The notes below the pieces were generated by a model. The model did not search any database. It was not told where the DNA came from and was given only the letters and a program-made list of their open reading frames with translations. The translations under genes were made by a program, and so were the position numbers. From Cohnella sp. GbtcB17 (GTDB taxonomy: Bacteria; Bacillota; Bacilli; Paenibacillales; Paenibacillaceae), in the NCBI RefSeq assembly GCF_019091135.1, contig NZ_JAGXJW010000027.1, forward strand, positions 1 to 64,000: DNA of 64,000 nt. Reading direction: 5' to 3'. Within the stretch, counting starts at the first letter, position 1. Each line of letters begins with the position of its first letter. Shown piece by piece: positions 7,588 through 16,974 of the stretch.

Positions 7588-8709
7588 TTAGATCGATCTT
7601 CCCGTAAAGGACTTGATCGTCTGGCACAACCGCTTGACACCCTCCGAAATTTCCCTTTCGTCCGAATGGACCGGCGTCAGCCGCAGCCGCGAGCGGTTCG
7701 CCGCCGCGGCATAGTACCCGGCGCCCGGCTGGAACAGCACGCCCTCCAGCCATGCCGCCTTCAGCAGCGGCTCGCCTTCGAGTCCGTCCGGCAGCTTCAG
7801 CCAGGCGTGGCTTCCCGCCTCGGGCCGCTTGCAGACGAGACCCGGAATTCCCGCCTGCTCGATTCGCTCAGCCAGCAGCGCGTGGCGCGTCCGGTAGATG
7901 AACCTTAACGTCTCGAGCGCGGGAATCGGCGACGATTCGCTCCAATAGCGAAGCAGCGCCTCGCGATCTTCGAGCGCTTCCCGCTCGCGGTCCGGCCTCT
8001 TCGCGGAAGGGACGGGCAAGAATGCTTCGCCCGCAGCCTCCCACCCGGTCCATTGAAGCCATCCGAGCCGCATGCCCGATACGAGTCCGGACGGCAAGCC
8101 GCCGATGACCGCCGTCGGTCCCGTCTCCGCTTCTTCCGCCAGGTTTTTCGTCCAGTCGCAAGTCAAGCTCTGCCGCTCGTCGAGAATCAGCGCGACGCCG
8201 GCTTGCGCGCACGATCGCAGCAGCGCCGCTCGCCGCTCGTCGCTCCACCTGCAGCCCGCCGGATCCGAGCAAGTCAACGATACATAGACGGCGCGCGGCT
8301 TGAAGGCGGCGATCGCATGCGCCAGCGCTTCGGGATCCATGCCCTCGCCGCTGCCCTGCACCTCGAATGCAGCGGCACCGGCCCGGGCGAACAGCTGCAG
8401 CGCCGTGCGGCTTGTCGGCCGCTCGACCAGGATCGCGTCGCCCGGCTTCAGCACCGCCTTCGTCGCCAGTCTGAGCGCTTCGTCCGCGTCATCCGTAAGG
8501 AGCCATTGTCCAGGGTCGTCCGCAGGACGCCAATACGGTCCGAGCTGGCCCGACCCTACAAGCGAAGCGAGCCGTTTTTCCGTCTCCAATCGGCGGAGTC
8601 TGTCCGCAATCGCTTCCGCCGCTGCGACGGATGACGTCTGGCGCTTTTCCTGCCATTCGGCTTCCGCTAGCAAGCCTTCCGCAGGCCAGCCGCCCATCCA
8701 GTTGATCAT
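7588..8709 (-). CDS. Aminotransferase class I/II-fold protein lacking the PLP lysine
   Basis: About 373 residues with the fold type I aminotransferase layout, closest to the catalytic half of MocR-type proteins but without a helix-turn-helix. Recognisable are the LLTDDADEALRLATKAVLKPGDAILVERPT region, SLTCSDPAG where MocR proteins have a TPxHQxP-like motif, and the SGMRLGWLQW motif after the active site. The usual SK motif before that segment is replaced: GGLPSGLVSGMRLG aligns with GTFSKTLAPGLRLG, putting serine (codon 8089-8091) where the Schiff-base lysine belongs. The DDY of the cofactor site reads DER. It is probably not a working transaminase. The ATG at 8707-8709 has GGAG eight bases upstream; a TTG at 8724 is an alternative. 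Confidence 0.7.
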   Translation of the reverse strand: MINWMGGWPAEGLLAEAEWQEKRQTSSVAAAEAIADRLRRLETEKRLASLVGSGQLGPYWRPADDPGQWLLTDDADEALRLATKAVLKPGDAILVERPTSRTALQLFARAGAAAFEVQGSGEGMDPEALAHAIAAFKPRAVYVSLTCSDPAGCRWSDERRAALLRSCAQAGVALILDERQSLTCDWTKNLAEEAETGPTAVIGGLPSGLVSGMRLGWLQWTGWEAAGEAFLPVPSAKRPDREREALEDREALLRYWSESSPIPALETLRFIYRTRHALLAERIEQAGIPGLVCKRPEAGSHAWLKLPDGLEGEPLLKAAWLEGVLFQPGAGYYAAAANRSRLRLTPVHSDEREISEGVKRLCQTIKSFTGRSI

Positions 8710-8854
8710 GGCCCCCATCTCCAATCGCTTCCGGGCGCTCGCGCGCCGGGCGTTTTGCCCACGATACAGTGTATGCGGCGCCTGCGCCGTTTTTTGCGTT
8801 TTCTTTTTGGGCGTGCTTGGTTATAATAGAGGAAGTTTAGTGGAGGTGTCGAAC

Positions 8855-8965
8855 ATGTTTCTGGGTATGAGCGACAAGTTCTGGATCGTCATGCTTGTAT
8901 TCGCGATGTTCATCACGGCGATGCTGACTGCCGCATACAACGAGGACAAGACTAAAGGTCTTTGA
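8855..8965 (+). CDS. 36-residue single-span membrane peptide
   Basis: Short frame starting MFLGMSDKFWIVMLVFAMF and ending NEDKTKGL, one hydrophobic helix (residues about 8-27) with a charged C-terminal tail. A good ribosome site (GGAGG, nine bases before the ATG) and a TATAAT at 8822-8827 precede it, and a strong terminator follows at 9011-9059, so it appears to be a complete small transcription unit. No function is recognised. Confidence 0.65.
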   Translation: MFLGMSDKFWIVMLVFAMFITAMLTAAYNEDKTKGL

Positions 8966-9010
8966 TCCACGATTCGGACAGTCCGCCCGCCTCAAGCTTC
9001 GCGAAGCGGC

Positions 9011-9059
9011 AAGACCCCCAAGACTATCCCGCGCGAGCGGGCCGTCCTGGGGGTCTTTT
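9011..9059 (+). terminator. Rho-independent terminator after the small membrane peptide
   Basis: Arms AAGACCCCC (9011-9019) and GGGGGTCTT (9049-9057) with a GC-rich loop, followed by TTTTA. Confidence 0.75.
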
Positions 9060-9136
9060 AACGAATAAGAGCCGTTTCCGGGACGGCTTAGCGCGCCGTT
9101 CGGAAAGGCTCTTGTTATAAGTCGTGAAAGGGCTAA

Positions 9137-9379
9137 TTAAATCGCGTTCATTTCCGTCATACAAACGCCGCACACATGGCGTTCCTTGTATTCGGTGACG
9201 TTCTCCATGGACGAACAGAACACGCACCGCGGACGATAACGCTCCAGAATAATATGATCGCCCTGCACGAGAATTTCTACAGGATCACCTTCATTCATCT
9301 GATAACGCTTCCGCAGCGATTTCGGCAGCACGATCCGGCCGAGTTGGTCCACTTTTCTTACGACACCAGCAGGCTTCAA
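9137..9379 (-). CDS. AbrB/SpoVT-type DNA-binding protein with zinc-ribbon-like tail
   Basis: 80 residues. Positions 1-50 form a swapped-hairpin AbrB domain (GVVRKVDQLGRIVLPKSLRKR, then a DPVEILVQGDHIILERY strand pair), as in AbrB, Abh and SpoVT transition-state regulators. The remaining 30 residues are unlike Bacillus AbrB: they contain CVFC (Cys52, Cys55) and CGVC (Cys70, Cys73), the spacing of a small zinc ribbon. Start codon is TTG, preceded by AGAGGA at the right distance. It is probably a global DNA-binding regulator; targets cannot be predicted. Confidence 0.85.
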   Translation of the reverse strand: MKPAGVVRKVDQLGRIVLPKSLRKRYQMNEGDPVEILVQGDHIILERYRPRCVFCSSMENVTEYKERHVCGVCMTEMNAI

Positions 9380-9538
9380 AGCAGTCCTCTCCCATTCCTT
9401 CGTTATTCATAACAAGTACGGTTGTTGCTCAAGTCATAACCTTAGGTTCGCTAACTTCCTCGACAATCCCTGCAAAAAATTGATTTTGCTTAAAATAATG
9501 CAAGAATCTTGCCGATTTATGTCGAATTTATTAGGGTA

Positions 9539-10006
9539 TTAGCCTTCCAAGCCGGCAAACCCCGTCTGCCTGAGCGCCTCATACACGACAATCGCGGCCG
9601 AGTTGGCGAGATTAAGCGACCGGACTTTATCGGTCATCGGCATGCGTATGCTTTGTCCGGGATTTTCGTCGAGCAGCGCCTGCGGCAAGCCCTTCGTTTC
9701 TTTGCCGAAGACGAACAGGTCCCCGTCCTTATAGGCCATCTCGCTATAACGGCGCGAGCTGCGCGTGCTGGCATAGAAGAACCTGCCCTGCGGAAATGCG
9801 CTTCTGACCTCGTTAAACGAATCGTAATAAGTAATGTCGACGGCGTACCAATAATCGAGGCCCGCGCGCTTCAGCACCTTGTCGTCGGTCGAAAAGCCGA
9901 GCGGGCGCACCAGATGAAGATGCGTGCCGGTGGCGGCGCAGGTGCGGGCGATATTACCGGTATTGGCGGGAATTTCGGGCTCGACGAGCACGATATGAAA
10001 AGGCAT
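9539..10006 (-). CDS. trmL: tRNA (cytidine(34)-2'-O)-methyltransferase
   Basis: 155 residues, the full length of TrmL/YibK, a SPOUT methyltransferase that 2'-O-methylates the wobble base of tRNA-Leu isoacceptors using S-adenosylmethionine. Typical motifs: FHIVLVEPEIPANTGNIART at the N-terminus, FGKETKGLP in the middle, and the C-terminal knot RSLNLANSAAIVVYEALRQ. GGAGGAGGG lies just upstream of the ATG. It is downstream of serC on the same strand but separated by a terminator. Confidence 0.93.
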   Translation of the reverse strand: MPFHIVLVEPEIPANTGNIARTCAATGTHLHLVRPLGFSTDDKVLKRAGLDYWYAVDITYYDSFNEVRSAFPQGRFFYASTRSSRRYSEMAYKDGDLFVFGKETKGLPQALLDENPGQSIRMPMTDKVRSLNLANSAAIVVYEALRQTGFAGLEG

Positions 10007-10050
10007 TCGGTTGCCCTCCTCCTTTGCGCGATAAACGGTTCGACGAAGCG

Positions 10051-10076
10051 AAAAAACCGCGGCGGACGCCGCGGTT
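10051..10076 (-). terminator. Terminator of serC
   Basis: Minus-strand arms CGCGG and CGCC, 8 bp perfect (CCGCGGCG 10057-10064 pairing with 10067-10074), followed by TTTTTT. Confidence 0.85.
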
Positions 10077-10123
10077 GAGCCATTCCGGCCTGCTATGCAT
10101 GCATCGGCTGCAGCCGGACGATC

Positions 10124-11212
10124 CTAACCGTTGGTGCGGGCGAATTCGCCCATAAAATCTACCAGCGCCTTGACGCTGCCCAGCGGCACGGCGTTGTAAA
10201 TCGATGCGCGCAATCCGCCGACGTCCCGATGGCCCTTAAGTCCGACGAAGCCTGCGGCTTCGGAATCCTTCACGAACTTCTTCTCGAGTTCTTCGCTGCC
10301 CAATCGGAACGTGACGTTCATGATGGAGCGGCTGTCGGGATTCGCAAAGCCCTTATAGAAGCCGCCGCTTGCGTCGATCGCCGAATAGATCAGGCCCGCT
10401 TTTTCCTTGTTCAGACGCTCCACGCCTGCAGCGCCTCCCTGTGCCTTCACCCAGTTCAGTACCAGGTTGGCCATGTAGATAGCGAACGAAGGCGGGGTAT
10501 TATACAGAGAGCCGCTCTTGGCGTGCGTATCGTAGCGAAGCATCGTCGGCACGGTCATCGACGGCGCGGCGACCAGATCGTCGCGGACGATGACGATCGT
10601 GACGCCTGACGGTCCCAGATTTTTCTGCGCGCCGGCATAAATAAGGCCGAAACGCGAGACGTCGACCGGGCGGCACAAAATATCGCTGGACATGTCAGCC
10701 ACGAGTGGAATCTCGCCGGTATCCGGATATTCTGCCCACTGCGTCCCTTCGATCGTCTCGTTCGACGTCAGGTGGACATAAGCGGCGTTGCCCGGCACGT
10801 TAAGCTCGCCCGGGGACGGAATCCGCTTATAAGCGTCGGCTTCGGAGGAAGCCGCGATCGCGACCTCGCCGAACAGCTTCGCTTCCTTGATCGCCTTGGT
10901 CGCCCAGCTGCCCGTCGCGACGTAAGCGGCGATCTTGTCGGCCTTGAGCAGGTTCATCGGCACTGCCGCGAACTGTGTACTGGCGCCGCCCTGGACGAGC
11001 AGCACCTTGTAGTTGTCGGGTACGCCCATCAGCTCCCGCACGAGCCGCTCCGTCTCGTTATGTACCCGTTCGTAAATGGCGCCGCGGTGGGACATTTCCA
11101 TCAGCGACATGCCGCTGTTTTCAAAATCGACGAATTGCTCCTGAGCCTGCTGCAAAACCTCTAAAGGCAAAGCGGCCGGACCCGCGTTAAAATTGTAGGC
11201 ACGATTGGACAT
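10124..11212 (-). CDS. serC: Phosphoserine aminotransferase
   Basis: 362 residues, full length. SerC converts 3-phosphohydroxypyruvate to phosphoserine in serine biosynthesis and acts in the PLP pathway in some bacteria. The N-terminal YNFNAGPAALP and SLMEMSHRG motifs and the PLP lysine in AGAQKNLGPSG (Lys197) are intact. The ATG at 11210-11212 is chosen because AAGGTGGG lies seven bases upstream; the GTG four codons earlier is inside that site. It is divergent from thpR, and serA and serB are not in the window. Confidence 0.95.
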   Translation of the reverse strand: MSNRAYNFNAGPAALPLEVLQQAQEQFVDFENSGMSLMEMSHRGAIYERVHNETERLVRELMGVPDNYKVLLVQGGASTQFAAVPMNLLKADKIAAYVATGSWATKAIKEAKLFGEVAIAASSEADAYKRIPSPGELNVPGNAAYVHLTSNETIEGTQWAEYPDTGEIPLVADMSSDILCRPVDVSRFGLIYAGAQKNLGPSGVTIVIVRDDLVAAPSMTVPTMLRYDTHAKSGSLYNTPPSFAIYMANLVLNWVKAQGGAAGVERLNKEKAGLIYSAIDASGGFYKGFANPDSRSIMNVTFRLGSEELEKKFVKDSEAAGFVGLKGHRDVGGLRASIYNAVPLGSVKALVDFMGEFARTNG

Positions 11213-11248
11213 TTCAATTCCCACCTTGTAGTCGTTTCATCTTCAAAC

Positions 11249-11277
11249 ATCATAACAAAGCTGCCCCCGGTGTTCAA
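11249..11277 (-). promoter_or_regulatory. Sigma-A-type promoter of serC
   Basis: TTGAAC (11272-11277), 17-bp spacer, TATGAT (11249-11254) on the minus strand, about 35 bases upstream of the serC start. Confidence 0.65.
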
Positions 11278-11338
11278 CCGCTTTAAAGGACAAAAGGATG
11301 GCAAAACTCAAAATTCCCGAACTATTATGGAGGAAATA

Positions 11339-11974
11339 ATGGAGAATCTTCGTCTTTTTCTAGGAATCGCTCTGCCCGAAACGGTTGAAGGCGCATTGGG
11401 TCGCATCGCATCCGGCATGAAGCCGTCGCTGTCGTTCCGCAAGTGGACGCATTCGGCCGATTACCATATTACGCTTCATTACCTGGGCAATACGCCGCAG
11501 GACCAGCTGCCTGCCATTCGGCTGGCGGCGCAGGAGGCTGCAGGAATGGCCGATCCGATTCGGCTGTCGCTCGCCTCCCCGGGCACGTTCGGGCCGCCGG
11601 CGGCGCCGCGCGTACTCTGGTGCGGCATCGATGAGACGAACGACGACAACGCCGTCGCGGGCTCCGACGAAGCGGACCCGGCGCTGTCTCCGCTGCATCA
11701 GCTGCACTTGCTGCTCGGCGAACGGCTCCGGGAGCGGATCGGCTATGAGCCGGAGGCCAGGCCCTACCATCCCCACATTACGCTCGCCCGAGGCTGCGAA
11801 GGAGACCGCTGCGCCAAAAGCGCGATTCAAGAGCTGTGGCGTTCTTCGACTGTCCGCGAAGAAGGGCTGAGCGCCGTCTGGCCGGCAAGCGCGATCACGA
11901 TCTTCCGTTCCCATCTCGGACGATCGCCTTCCTACGAACGGCTTGATTCGATTCCGCTCTCCGGACAAAGCTGA
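11339..11974 (+). CDS. thpR: RNA 2',3'-cyclic phosphodiesterase (2'-5' RNA ligase family)
   Basis: 211 residues with two HxT motifs, HIT in DYHITLHYLG (His43) and HIT in YHPHITLARG (His146), the signature of the 2H phosphoesterase ThpR/LigT. N-terminal RLFLGIALP is typical. The family opens 2',3'-cyclic phosphates and can join 2'-5' RNA ends; the cellular role is unclear. GGAGG six bases before ATG 11339 fixes the start (the ATG at 11327 is too early). A long insertion (DNDDNAVAGSDEAD-like, about residues 100-115) lies between the two halves. It is divergent from serC and convergent with glnA. Confidence 0.88.
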   Translation: MENLRLFLGIALPETVEGALGRIASGMKPSLSFRKWTHSADYHITLHYLGNTPQDQLPAIRLAAQEAAGMADPIRLSLASPGTFGPPAAPRVLWCGIDETNDDNAVAGSDEADPALSPLHQLHLLLGERLRERIGYEPEARPYHPHITLARGCEGDRCAKSAIQELWRSSTVREEGLSAVWPASAITIFRSHLGRSPSYERLDSIPLSGQS

Positions 11975-11985
11975 GCCATACGCAA

Positions 11986-12011
11986 GAAAAGCTCCCTCGC
12001 GGGAGCTTTTC
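11986..12011. terminator. Bidirectional terminator between thpR and glnA
   Basis: Perfect 11-bp arms GAAAAGCTCCC and GGGAGCTTTTC with a 4-base loop. The flanking A and T tracts serve both convergent genes. Confidence 0.85.
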
Positions 12012-12028
12012 GTTAAAATTCGTTTCGA

Positions 12029-13453
<1,425 letters not shown>

Positions 13454-13533
13454 TTCGAATTTCCTCCCCATTTCCGAACATTAGGTCTTGTAAAACGAAA
13501 CAACGTTCAACTTTTCACCTGAACTCTGTCGCT

Positions 13534-13563
13534 ATTATAAATTTATTGCTAGAAGAGCGTCAA
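13534..13563 (-). promoter_or_regulatory. Promoter of glnA
   Basis: Minus strand TTGACG (13558-13563), 18-bp spacer, TATAAT (13534-13539), about 80 bases upstream of the glnA start. Confidence 0.7.
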
Positions 13564-13600
13564 TACTTATGTAAGGTATTTTTTGTGGAAGTGTGAGGTA

Positions 13601-13617
13601 TGTTAACACTTTTGACA
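13601..13617. promoter_or_regulatory. GlnR/TnrA-type box upstream of glnA
   Basis: TGTTAACACTTTTGACA fits the consensus TGTNA-N7-TNACA exactly. It is centred near -82 relative to the predicted glnA start of transcription, further upstream than in Bacillus glnRA. The rest of the 13618-13774 gap is GC-rich and shows nothing recognisable. Confidence 0.65.
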
Positions 13618-13774
13618 TACCGCAAATCCGCGGCGCGGCGGGGAGGAAATCCCGCGTCCGGCGGGCGGCGGGACGGTCCCGGCACCGCCTCGACCGACCG
13701 GCGCGGGAAAATCCGAACGTCCGGCTTCCGCGCGATTCTTATCGATATCCGCCAATGCCGGACCCAGCGCTTTT

Positions 13775-14797
13775 TTAAGTGGCGAGCCGTCTGCGGAGCA
13801 AGCCGGCGACGCGTTCGATGCTGGCTGCCCGGGACGCCGCGTCTTCGGTGATGCAATTGACGATGATCTCGTCGGCGCCATAGCTCGCGGCAAGCGCATA
13901 AAGCGATCGCTCGGTGCGCTCGGGGCCGCCTACGATCATCCGCTTTCTGTTTTCCGCGATTCTCGCCCGGTCCCAGGCGCTGTACGCGTAGGCGAGCGCC
14001 TCCTCGCGACCCGGCACCGGAAGGCCGTATTCGCCTTTATCGTTCCGCAGCAGCCGCAGATCCAGCGATGCCGCTTCCCGCTCGGCGCTCGCGTCGTCTT
14101 CCATACAGACGACGAACACGCACACCGCGACGCGGGGCGTCGCGCCGAGCGGTCCCGGCCTGAACCGCCGCCTGTACTCGCGCGCGGCGGCTTGCCCGCC
14201 TTGCCCGTTGATAAAATGAGCGAACGCGAACCCGGACCCCATCGCCGATGCGACCTGCGCGCTATGGGCGCTGGAGCCTAGAAGCCAAGCCTCGGGGCGC
14301 GTAGCGACATCGGGCGTTGCCGCCAGGCCGGCCAACGGATGGCCGGACGCAAGCGGAGGCCCGATGTTCAAATAGGCCGCAAGCTCCTGCAGCGAGTTGA
14401 CGAAGCCCGCTTCTTTATCCTTGCCGGCTTCCCTGCCCATCGCCAACGATACGAGCGGCATGCCGCCCGGCGCCCGGCCGATGCCGAGATCGACCCTTCC
14501 CGGATACAAGCCTTCGAGCACTCTGAAGTTTTCGGCGACCTTGTACGGGCTGTAATGCGGCAGCAGCACGCCTCCCGAACCGATGCGGATATGCGAGGTG
14601 CAGGCCCCCAGCGCGGCGAGGAGCACCTCGGGCGAAGAGCCGGCAAGTCCCTTCGCGTTATGATGCTCCGACACCCAGAACCGCGAATAACCGAGCCGTT
14701 CGGCGAGCTTCGCCAGCTCGATCGTATCCCGAAGCGCTTGCGCGGCATCTCCCCCGCCAAGCACGGGGGATTGATCCAGTACGCCCAGCTTCAACAT
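13775..14797 (-). CDS. LLM class flavin-dependent oxidoreductase
   Basis: 340 residues with a luciferase-like TIM barrel: LGVLDQSPV at the N-terminus, YSRFWVSEHHNAKGLAGSSPEVL, SHIRIGSGGVLLPHYSP and PGRVDLGIGRAPGG. These are the hallmarks of the subgroup close to YhbW/alkanal monooxygenase alpha-like proteins, which use FMN to oxidise small organic molecules. AGAGAGG lies about ten bases before the ATG. It stands alone between glnA and a divergent response regulator gene; substrate unknown. Confidence 0.88.
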   Translation of the reverse strand: MLKLGVLDQSPVLGGGDAAQALRDTIELAKLAERLGYSRFWVSEHHNAKGLAGSSPEVLLAALGACTSHIRIGSGGVLLPHYSPYKVAENFRVLEGLYPGRVDLGIGRAPGGMPLVSLAMGREAGKDKEAGFVNSLQELAAYLNIGPPLASGHPLAGLAATPDVATRPEAWLLGSSAHSAQVASAMGSGFAFAHFINGQGGQAAAREYRRRFRPGPLGATPRVAVCVFVVCMEDDASAEREAASLDLRLLRNDKGEYGLPVPGREEALAYAYSAWDRARIAENRKRMIVGGPERTERSLYALAASYGADEIIVNCITEDAASRAASIERVAGLLRRRLAT

Positions 14798-14950
14798 TCG
14801 GCGATCACCTCTCTCTACCTATATGTACGCGGAACGTGCGAAGCGCAGAATTTATGCTTTGAAGTCCCCATTTTGCCGCCAATTTCGATATAATGTAGAA
14901 AAATGGCGAATCGTTGTCTGCGCCGGCATCAAAAACGAGGCGGGATCGAA

Positions 14951-16102
14951 TTGAAATGCATAATCGTCGATGACGAACCTCTGGCACTGAACGATATGGA
15001 AAGACAGCTCAAAAAACTCGGCGGGATCGAGATCTGCGGCAAATTCGGCAACGCCAGGGAAGCGCTGGACGCGCTTGGCGCCCTGGAGCCGAACGTCGTA
15101 TTTCTCGATATCGACATGCCCGTCATGAACGGTCTTGAAGCCGCCTTTCACTTTCAGGAAGCGCAACCCGGCGTCCGGATCGTCTTCGTGACCGCTTACC
15201 AGGAGTATGCTCTGCGAGCGTTCGAGGTCAATGCGCTCGACTACCTGCTTAAGCCCGTGCTGCTGCCGCGGCTGGCGCAGACACTCCAACGGCTCGAGAG
15301 CGCGGCGACGGCTGTAGCGGCGACGGCTAACGCCGCTGCGGCCGGCGTGGATGCGACCATCCGGTGCTTTCGTTCCCTGTCCGTCGAATACGGTTCGCCC
15401 CCGTCGCAGCTAGCTTGGCGGACGAACAAAGCGCAGGAGCTGTTCGCCTATTTGCTCCACCGGCGGGGCCAGCAGACGCGCAAGGATACGCTGATCGAGC
15501 TGCTGTGGCCCGAGCTTGCGCCCGAGCGCAGCTATGCCCTCCTTTATACGACGGTCTACCAGCTGCGCAAGTCCATCGACGCCGCCGGCATCGGCATCCG
15601 CATCCAGAATACAAAAGCCGGCTATGAGCTCGTCACCGACGACATTGTGATCGACGTCGACGAATGGGAACGGCGCATGCCGACGAACGACGACAATTCG
15701 CCGGATCAGCTGCAGCATTACGAAGCGTGGCTCGACGCGTTTACCGGCGATTATCTGGAGGAGCAGGATTACGAGTGGGCGGACGCCGAGCGCCGCAGAC
15801 TGCGCATACTTTGGTACCGGTACGCCCTCAGGCTGGCCTCCCTGCTGGAGGAGCACGGCATGCCGGAGCATGGGCTGGATTGGCTGTACCGGGTGCAGGC
15901 GCGTTTTCCTTATTCCGAAGAGGTCTGCTTCCAGATCATGAAGCTCCATGCCGCACTCGGAGAAAACAGCATGGTCGATCAGCAATATACGCTGCTCGTC
16001 AAAATGAGCGAAGAGCAGTACGGGCAACCGCCCGCCGCGGATATCGCGGCCTGGTATGCCGGCCGCCGTCCCGATCAGCCCGCTCCGACTCTCCATCCTT
16101 GA
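14951..16102 (+). CDS. Response regulator with transcriptional activator (BTAD) domain
   Basis: 383 residues. Residues 1-120: receiver domain with CIIVDDEP, phosphoacceptor aspartate in FLDIDMPVMNG, and the switch and lysine in TAYQEYALRAF and DYLLKPV. Residues ~130-230: OmpR/SARP-like winged helix (LFAYLLHRRGQQTRKDTLIELLWPE). C-terminal part: BTAD helical repeat (VDEWERRM through ARFPYSEEVCFQIMKLHAALGE). TTG 14951 follows GAGGCGGG; TATAAT at 14889-14894 would place the RNA start downstream of the longer upstream frame. No histidine kinase is adjacent. Its position next to the sortase/adhesin pair makes that pair a candidate target, which is inference. Confidence 0.85.
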   Translation: MKCIIVDDEPLALNDMERQLKKLGGIEICGKFGNAREALDALGALEPNVVFLDIDMPVMNGLEAAFHFQEAQPGVRIVFVTAYQEYALRAFEVNALDYLLKPVLLPRLAQTLQRLESAATAVAATANAAAAGVDATIRCFRSLSVEYGSPPSQLAWRTNKAQELFAYLLHRRGQQTRKDTLIELLWPELAPERSYALLYTTVYQLRKSIDAAGIGIRIQNTKAGYELVTDDIVIDVDEWERRMPTNDDNSPDQLQHYEAWLDAFTGDYLEEQDYEWADAERRRLRILWYRYALRLASLLEEHGMPEHGLDWLYRVQARFPYSEEVCFQIMKLHAALGENSMVDQQYTLLVKMSEEQYGQPPAADIAAWYAGRRPDQPAPTLHP

Positions 16103-16165
16103 CGGCTTCGCGAATCGCTAGGCGGCACGCGCGTCTCGCCCTCCACCCCTAAATTGGGATTGTGA

Positions 16166-16213
16166 AAAACCGGCAACGTCCTTGAACTTTGGACGTTGTC
16201 GGTTTCTTTTTTC
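16166..16213 (+). terminator. Terminator after the BTAD response regulator
   Basis: Arms AAACCGGCAACGTCC and GGACGTTGTCGGTTT (one G-T pair), then CTTTTTT. It separates the regulator from the sortase operon. Confidence 0.85.
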
Positions 16214-16308
16214 CTGAACGCGCAATTGTTCAGTTTTTGTAGAGTTTTGTATTTTACACTGTTCGCTGGTATGGAAATTAAACTTCCAATAAGGAGGAAC
16301 GGATTGAT

Positions 16309-16971
16309 GTGAAACAAACGCCGAAGCGCGGCAACCCCCTGTTGACCTTGACGGCGATTTTCCTGTTGGCCGCGGGCGTCGCGCTCGTAATATATCCGCG
16401 TTTCGCCGAGCAGCGCGAGGATGAACGCGAGCTTCGCCTGCTGGCGGCCTGGACCGCTCAGTTGGCCGCCACGCAGACGCCCGCTGCCGATACGCCGGCG
16501 GCCGCGACTGCGAACGCCAAGCGGCTGCCTCAATGGCAGGACATCGACGGCGCCAAGGTGCTCGGCACGGTCTCGATCAACCGGATCGGCATTAGCCAGC
16601 CGATCGTATACGGATCGGATGCGGCCGCTTTGAAGCGAGGTGCCGGGACGGTTGTCGAAGGCAAGCTGCCCGGCGAGCCGGGCAATTTCGTGCTCGCCGG
16701 GCATCGGAGCCTCACCCGCGGCAGGCACTTCAATCGCTTAGGCGAAGCGGTCGTCGGCGACGTCGTGAACGTTGACACCTCGATCGGCCGCTCTACATAT
16801 CGCGTAACCGACATCAAGATCGTGGAGCCTGGCGACTTGTCGGTGCTGGACAATTCGGGCGGCGTCTCCGAGTTGACGCTCATCACCTGCCATCCTCGCA
16901 AAAATCCGACGCAGCGCCTGATTGTCCATGCCGTTCTCATCAACAATATCGAAGGAACAGGAGACATGTAA
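16309..16971 (+). CDS. Class D-like sortase
   Basis: 220 residues with an N-terminal membrane anchor (residues ~10-28, LLTLTAIFLLAAGVALVIY), a short Ala/Pro-rich linker and a sortase barrel. Catalytic residues are visible: His in VLAGHRS, Cys in LITCHP, and Arg in the following TQRLIVHAVL. The enzyme cleaves LPxTG-type signals and links proteins to peptidoglycan. The GTG start has AAGGAGG eleven bases upstream; a possible promoter (TTGTTC, 18 bp, TATTTT, 16226-16255) precedes it. The surface protein gene starts three bases after this gene, so the sortase is almost certainly dedicated to it. Confidence 0.92.
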   Translation: MKQTPKRGNPLLTLTAIFLLAAGVALVIYPRFAEQREDERELRLLAAWTAQLAATQTPAADTPAAATANAKRLPQWQDIDGAKVLGTVSINRIGISQPIVYGSDAAALKRGAGTVVEGKLPGEPGNFVLAGHRSLTRGRHFNRLGEAVVGDVVNVDTSIGRSTYRVTDIKIVEPGDLSVLDNSGGVSELTLITCHPRKNPTQRLIVHAVLINNIEGTGDM

Positions 16972-16974
16972 GAG

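Noticed and set aside
8776-8795. Terminator-like CGGCGC/GCGCCG hairpin plus T6 on the plus strand
   Set aside because: No plus-strand gene ends there; it lies in the 5' region of a minus-strand gene and is probably fortuitous.
9430-9538. Possible promoter or terminator elements downstream of trmL
   Set aside because: AT-rich with short weak dyads only; no spacing matched a convincing signal.
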